Shown: in pieces, positions 5,880 to 8,569 of the stretch | How the letters are laid out: each line of letters opens with the position of its first letter | How positions within the stretch are numbered: the first letter of the stretch is position 1 | Translations under genes and position numbers: made by a program | The notes under the pieces: generated by a model | Seen by the model: only the letters and a program-made list of their open reading frames with translations | Databases searched by the model: none | Told to the model about the DNA's origin: nothing | Assembly (NCBI GenBank): GCA_029549705.1 | Contig: JAKPIR010000304.1 | Span: forward strand, 1-8,569 | DNA from: Pseudomonadota bacterium | GTDB taxonomy: Bacteria > Pseudomonadota > Gammaproteobacteria > Burkholderiales > Methylophilaceae | Length of the DNA: 8,569 bases | Reading direction: 5' to 3'

Positions 5880-6125
5880 TCAACGGCTTAACGCCTGCCA
5901 TTGGTCTGGCGTATACGTTTTCATTGAGAGCGCGTGAATTTCAGCACGCATGCGATCCCCCAACGCGCCATAGACCAGTTGATGTTGCTGCACCATGTTT
6001 TTTCCGGTAAATGACGGACTCACCACCACCGCCTCAAAATGCGTCCCATCGTCACCGATTACCTGAATGTAATCACATGGCAGACCTTGTTGAATATAAC
6101 TTTGCAATTGTGCTGCGCTTAACAT
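5880..6125 (-). CDS. ibaG: BolA family protein, IbaG/YrbA-like
   Basis: Small BolA-fold protein of 81 residues. The core FEAVVVSPSFTGKNMVQQHQ (30-49) followed by LVYGALGDRMRAEIHALSMKT (50-70) is the family signature, including the helix-turn-helix-like segment and the conserved C-terminal His in EIHALSMKT, which in the family can ligate a [2Fe-2S] cluster together with a CGFS glutaredoxin. In E. coli ibaG (yrbA) also sits next to murA, which favours IbaG over BolA proper. An AAGAGG Shine-Dalgarno lies in the last codons of the upstream permease gene, 8 nt away. The likely role is Fe-S trafficking or stress response with the adjacent glutaredoxin. The BolA family is certain; the subfamily rests on length and context. 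Confidence 0.92.
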   Translation of the reverse strand: MLSAAQLQSYIQQGLPCDYIQVIGDDGTHFEAVVVSPSFTGKNMVQQHQLVYGALGDRMRAEIHALSMKTYTPDQWQALSR

Positions 6126-6133
6126 GCTTGTTG

Positions 6134-6910
6134 CTAGCCTCTTAATTTATAGCCTGATTTTAGCATTTTTAAACACACCCATGCTAATCCCAATAAAAAT
6201 CCAATCACGACCATTAAGCTTAGCCAAGGTGAAACGTCTCCTTTGCCAAAAAAACCAAACCTAAAGCCATCTATCATATAAAAAAACGGGTTGAATTTTG
6301 ACACGACTTGCCAAAACGGCGGCAATGAATGTATGGAATAAAATACACCTGATAAAAATGTTAGCGGCATAATCACAAAATTCTGAAACGCGGCCATCTG
6401 GTCAAATTTATCAGCCCAAATGCCCGCGATAATACCGAACGTACCCAGCAGTGCACTACCTAACACGGCAAACGTCAAAATCCATCCAATATGTACAATC
6501 GGTAAATCTACAAAAAACAGGGCAACTAAATAGATCACAAAACCAACAAACAGGCCACGTATCATCGCCGCTGCTAAGAGTGCGATATAAAACTGCAAGT
6601 AACTCAGCGGAGTCAGTAATATAAATACAATATTACCCATTACTTTTGACTGAATCAGGCTTGATGAGCTGTTCGCAAACGCATTTTGCAGTAACGACAT
6701 CATGATGAGCCCGGGAATTAAAAAAGCGGTGTAGGCCACATTTTCATACACTTGCACATGGCTGGCCAACACATGCGAAAATATCAACAAATACAGCAAG
6801 GCAGTGAGTACGGGCGAGGCCACCGTTTGAAATGCCACACGCCAAAAGCGTAGCACTTCCTTTTTAAACAAAGTGTAAGTGCCGCGCCATTTTTGATTGA
6901 TTAAACGCAT
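6134..6910 (-). CDS. ABC-2 type transporter permease, YadH-like
   Basis: Inner-membrane permease of 258 residues with about six predicted hydrophobic segments (about 28-48, 60-77, 105-133, 142-164, 174-193, 229-249). The motifs IPGLIMMSLLQNAFANSSSS (65-84), MIRGLFVGFVIYL (116-128), PLTFLSGVFYSIHSLPPFW (182-200) and NPFFYMIDGFRFGF (207-220) are those of the ABC2_membrane family and look most like E. coli YadH; NodJ and other polysaccharide or drug exporters share them. It begins 6 nt after its ATPase gene, so the two form one transporter. The substrate is unknown. Its position between the mla genes and murA hints at an envelope-related cargo, but this is inference. Confidence 0.93.
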   Translation of the reverse strand: MRLINQKWRGTYTLFKKEVLRFWRVAFQTVASPVLTALLYLLIFSHVLASHVQVYENVAYTAFLIPGLIMMSLLQNAFANSSSSLIQSKVMGNIVFILLTPLSYLQFYIALLAAAMIRGLFVGFVIYLVALFFVDLPIVHIGWILTFAVLGSALLGTFGIIAGIWADKFDQMAAFQNFVIMPLTFLSGVFYSIHSLPPFWQVVSKFNPFFYMIDGFRFGFFGKGDVSPWLSLMVVIGFLLGLAWVCLKMLKSGYKLRG

Positions 6911-6916
6911 GACATC

Positions 6917-7852
6917 TTAGCTTTGTAAAATTGAATCAGTGTTACGATGACTTGCACTGCCAACCAGCGACATAAACACATCTTCCAAATCAGGCTCAAT
7001 CAGTTGCATATCATCGATTTGCACATTCGCTTTTCGCAATTCACTTAATGCAAATTCCACTTGGCTTAAATGACTGAGCGCCAACATATAGACGCCATGC
7101 TCACCACTCTTTAGCATGGAGAATAGAGGCGCGGGTAGTGGCGCCCCGCCTAAATCAAGACGTAAATTTTTACCAGCATACTTATTAAGTAGGTTTGCTG
7201 TGCTATCCAAAGCGACGATTTCACCCTGCTTCATCATCGCCACGCGCGAACAGAGCGTTTCGGCCTCTTCAAGATAATGCGTCGTGAGAACAATCGTATG
7301 CCCATCACGATTGAGCTTTTTGATAAATTCCCAAAGCATTTGGCGCAGTTCCACATCAACACCCGCTGTTGGTTCATCTAACACGATTACCGGTGGCTTA
7401 TGGGCTAAAGCCTGTGCAATCAGTGCTCTTCGCTTCATTCCTCCTGAAAGTTTACGCATATTGGTATGCGCTTTATCGGTTAACCCCAGACCTTCAAGAA
7501 TCTCATCTACCCAGGCGTCATTTTCCCTACCTCGTCCAAAATAACCTGCCTGAAAACGAAGCATTTCCCGTACATTAAAAAACGGATCAAACACCAACTC
7601 TTGCGGCACAACACCCAATGCCATACGGGCAGCCTGATAATCATTGACGACATCGTAGCCCATCACGCTTGCTGACCCGTAAGTAGGCTTCAACAACCCT
7701 GCCAGAATATTGATTAAAGTGGATTTACCGGCACCGTTCGGGCCCAGTAAGCCAAAAAACTCGCCTTGCGGAATCGTTAAATCAATGCCATTCAGCGCTT
7801 GCAATTCGCCAAAATGTTTATGTACCCGATTAAATTGAATTGCAGGCTTCAT
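6917..7852 (-). CDS. ABC transporter ATP-binding protein, YadG-like
   Basis: Cytoplasmic ATPase subunit of an ABC-2 exporter, 311 residues. The nucleotide-binding domain is intact: Walker A GPNGAGKST (37-45), Q-loop Q84 (VVPQE), signature LSGGMKRR (135-142), Walker B VIVLDEP with catalytic E160 (155-161), and H-loop H192 (LTTHYLEEAE). The C-terminal part (about 225-311) with IEPDLEDVFMSL is the accessory region typical of the CcmA/DrrA/YadG group. The ATG lies next to AAAAAGAGA, a closely spaced Shine-Dalgarno. It is the first gene after the terminator that closes the mla operon, so it probably starts a new transcription unit running through the permease, ibaG, grxD, murA and hisG. The substrate cannot be read from the sequence. 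Confidence 0.95.
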   Translation of the reverse strand: MKPAIQFNRVHKHFGELQALNGIDLTIPQGEFFGLLGPNGAGKSTLINILAGLLKPTYGSASVMGYDVVNDYQAARMALGVVPQELVFDPFFNVREMLRFQAGYFGRGRENDAWVDEILEGLGLTDKAHTNMRKLSGGMKRRALIAQALAHKPPVIVLDEPTAGVDVELRQMLWEFIKKLNRDGHTIVLTTHYLEEAETLCSRVAMMKQGEIVALDSTANLLNKYAGKNLRLDLGGAPLPAPLFSMLKSGEHGVYMLALSHLSQVEFALSELRKANVQIDDMQLIEPDLEDVFMSLVGSASHRNTDSILQS

Positions 7853-7863
7853 TCTCTTTTTAC

Positions 7864-7877
7864 TAGTGATTAGTGAT
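7864..7877. repeat. Tandem 7-nt repeat upstream of the ABC ATPase gene
   Basis: TAGTGAT is repeated twice head-to-tail (7864-7870 and 7871-7877), within the short leader just upstream of the ATPase start. It may be a regulator-binding direct repeat or chance. No convincing promoter hexamers were found around it. Confidence 0.3.
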
Positions 7878-7904
7878 TTCGTTGTTTAAATTTTGATGAA
7901 ACGC

Positions 7905-7938
7905 TAAATAAAATACGGCTTGTTAAGTAACAAGCCGT
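7905..7938 (-). terminator. Rho-independent terminator of the mla operon
   Basis: ACGGCTTGTTA (7915-7925) and TAACAAGCCGT (7928-7938) form a perfect inverted repeat of 11 bp, realistically a 10-bp stem with a 4-nt loop. On the minus strand it is followed by ATTTTATTT (7906-7914). It lies 62 nt after the mlaB stop codon and upstream of the ABC ATPase gene, in the correct orientation to end the mla transcript. Confidence 0.85.
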
Positions 7939-7977
7939 TAAAGATGCGCATTGATTGTGTTAAGTTGCAATGTTTAA

Positions 7978-7999
7978 CTTTTATGCAATTCAATAAAAG
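7978..7999 (-). repeat. AT-rich hairpin directly after mlaB
   Basis: CTTTTAT (7978-7984) and ATAAAAG (7993-7999) form a perfect 7-bp inverted repeat around an 8-nt loop, starting one base after the mlaB stop codon. The stem is nearly all A-T and no U-tract follows, so it is unlikely to terminate alone; the stronger hairpin further downstream does that. Confidence 0.35.
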
Positions 8000-8000
8000 C

Positions 8001-8312
8001 TCATGAAGCCGTCGCGGGGATAAATTCACTTACCCCATAAAGCGATGCCAAGCTCGTTAAATTGGCGGGCAAATGGGTAAATGCAACCTTCTTATTCACT
8101 GCAACTGCACGGCGCTGCCACTCCATCATCAAACTTAATGCGGCAGTATCGACATCTGTCACTTTAGAAAAGTTAATTTCAATTACGGGTTCACTACTTG
8201 CGAACTTAGCACTCTCAAGTAACAACTTATTCACCGTGTCAACAATCACCGGCCCTGCTACGCTCCAAGTGTGTGCATGCTGAGTGATGGAGGATAACGT
8301 TGAATTTTCCAT
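8001..8312 (-). CDS. mlaB: STAS-domain protein, MlaB subunit of the phospholipid transporter
   Basis: MlaB is the small cytoplasmic STAS protein that binds the MlaF ATPase and is needed for assembly and activity of the MlaFEDB complex, which moves phospholipids between inner and outer membrane. The 103-residue product has the STAS core: the EINFSKVTDVDTAALSLMMEW region (45-65) carries D55-T56, the position where MlaB of E. coli has the functionally important Thr in a DTGG context, and the following helix and strand VNKKVAFTHLP (72-82) fit the fold. Sequence conservation in STAS proteins is low, so the identification leans on the mlaC gene 21 nt upstream. An AGGG element upstream of the ATG is a plausible ribosome-binding site. 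It is the last gene of the mla operon, before the terminator. Confidence 0.88.
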   Translation of the reverse strand: MENSTLSSITQHAHTWSVAGPVIVDTVNKLLLESAKFASSEPVIEINFSKVTDVDTAALSLMMEWQRRAVAVNKKVAFTHLPANLTSLASLYGVSEFIPATAS

Positions 8313-8333
8313 TGATATGACTACCCTAAAAAG

Positions 8334-8569
8334 CTAAACACCGGCCGATTTATTTTTTTCGGCTAGCTTCTTGTTCAAACTATCTATACCATTTTGACGA
8401 ATTTCCTGTGAAAATTGGCTGCGATAATTAGTCACCAAGCTCACACTCTCAATCACGATGTCATAAACTTTCCAACCATTTGGACCTTTTACCAAACTAT
8501 AATCAACCGCAATCGGCTGGCCACCGTTTTGTAAAATTTGAGTTTTAACGGTGACATTTTTTGCATCAG
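8334..8569 (-). CDS. mlaC: MlaC/Ttg2D family phospholipid-binding periplasmic protein (partial, C-terminal 77 residues)
   Basis: MlaC is the periplasmic shuttle that carries phospholipid between the outer-membrane MlaA complex and the inner-membrane MlaFEDB complex. Only the C-terminus lies in the window; the start and signal peptide are beyond the right edge. The visible part includes GGQPIAVDYSLVKGPNGWKV, then YDIVIESVSLVTNYRSQFSQ, then EIRQNGIDSLNKKLAEKN, ending in a TAG at 8334-8336. The GWKVYDIVIE-SLVTNYRSQF block is the characteristic C-terminal signature of the family, where the strand and helix close the lipid pocket. It runs into mlaB with a 21-nt gap. The family is secure from this block; nothing can be said about the N-terminus. 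Confidence 0.93.
   Translation of the reverse strand, partial: DAKNVTVKTQILQNGGQPIAVDYSLVKGPNGWKVYDIVIESVSLVTNYRSQFSQEIRQNGIDSLNKKLAEKNKSAGV

Noticed and set aside
1..8569. tRNA genes, CRISPR arrays, insertion sequences or phage genes
   Set aside because: I saw no tRNA-like cloverleaf, no spaced repeat array, no transposase or integrase frame and no terminal inverted repeats; the gene order looks like ordinary chromosomal backbone.

Overview
The window reads as chromosomal DNA of a RuMP-cycle methylotroph, most likely a betaproteobacterium of the Methylophilaceae (Methylotenera/Methylophilus type). Two things suggest this. A 3-hexulose-6-phosphate synthase (HPS) that closely resembles remembered methylotroph HPS sequences lies at the left edge. 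The order mlaC-mlaB / ABC ATPase-permease / bolA-like / murA / hisG / hisD / hisC is typical of betaproteobacteria. The assignment comes from recalled families and gene order, not from a database search. Every gene lies on the minus strand, so transcription runs from right to left.

Right part (8569 to about 7900): the C-terminal end of mlaC (periplasmic phospholipid carrier) and a complete mlaB (STAS subunit of the inner-membrane Mla complex), closed by a strong intrinsic terminator at 7905-7938. Middle (7852 to 3609): a tightly packed series of an ABC-2 exporter ATPase and permease (YadG/YadH type), a BolA/IbaG-like protein, a CGFS monothiol glutaredoxin, murA (first committed step of peptidoglycan synthesis, TTG start) and hisG (short form). 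Gaps here are 3 to 30 nt, which suggests one transcript. Next comes a 211-nt gap with a plausible hisD promoter and a 39-nt imperfect palindrome whose T-tract faces the wrong way for the his genes. After it come hisD and hisC, which overlap by 8 nt.

Left part (1041 to 1): a 250-nt AT-rich intergenic region with several inverted repeats, then hps, which runs off the left edge. This gene is the most unusual object in the window. After an apparently complete HPS domain of about 209 residues, the frame continues without a stop into a short linker, a hydrophobic membrane-spanning segment (about residues 222-239) and an Ala/Val/Glu/Asp-rich tail that continues beyond the window. A formaldehyde-fixing cytosolic enzyme therefore appears to be tethered to the inner membrane, possibly with a periplasmic domain outside the window.

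Functionally, the window combines envelope maintenance (Mla lipid transport, ABC exporter, MurA), Fe-S/redox handling (BolA-Grx pair), histidine biosynthesis (steps 1, 7 and 9-10) and formaldehyde assimilation. HPS consumes ribulose 5-phosphate and HisG consumes PRPP, so both draw on the same pentose-phosphate pool.
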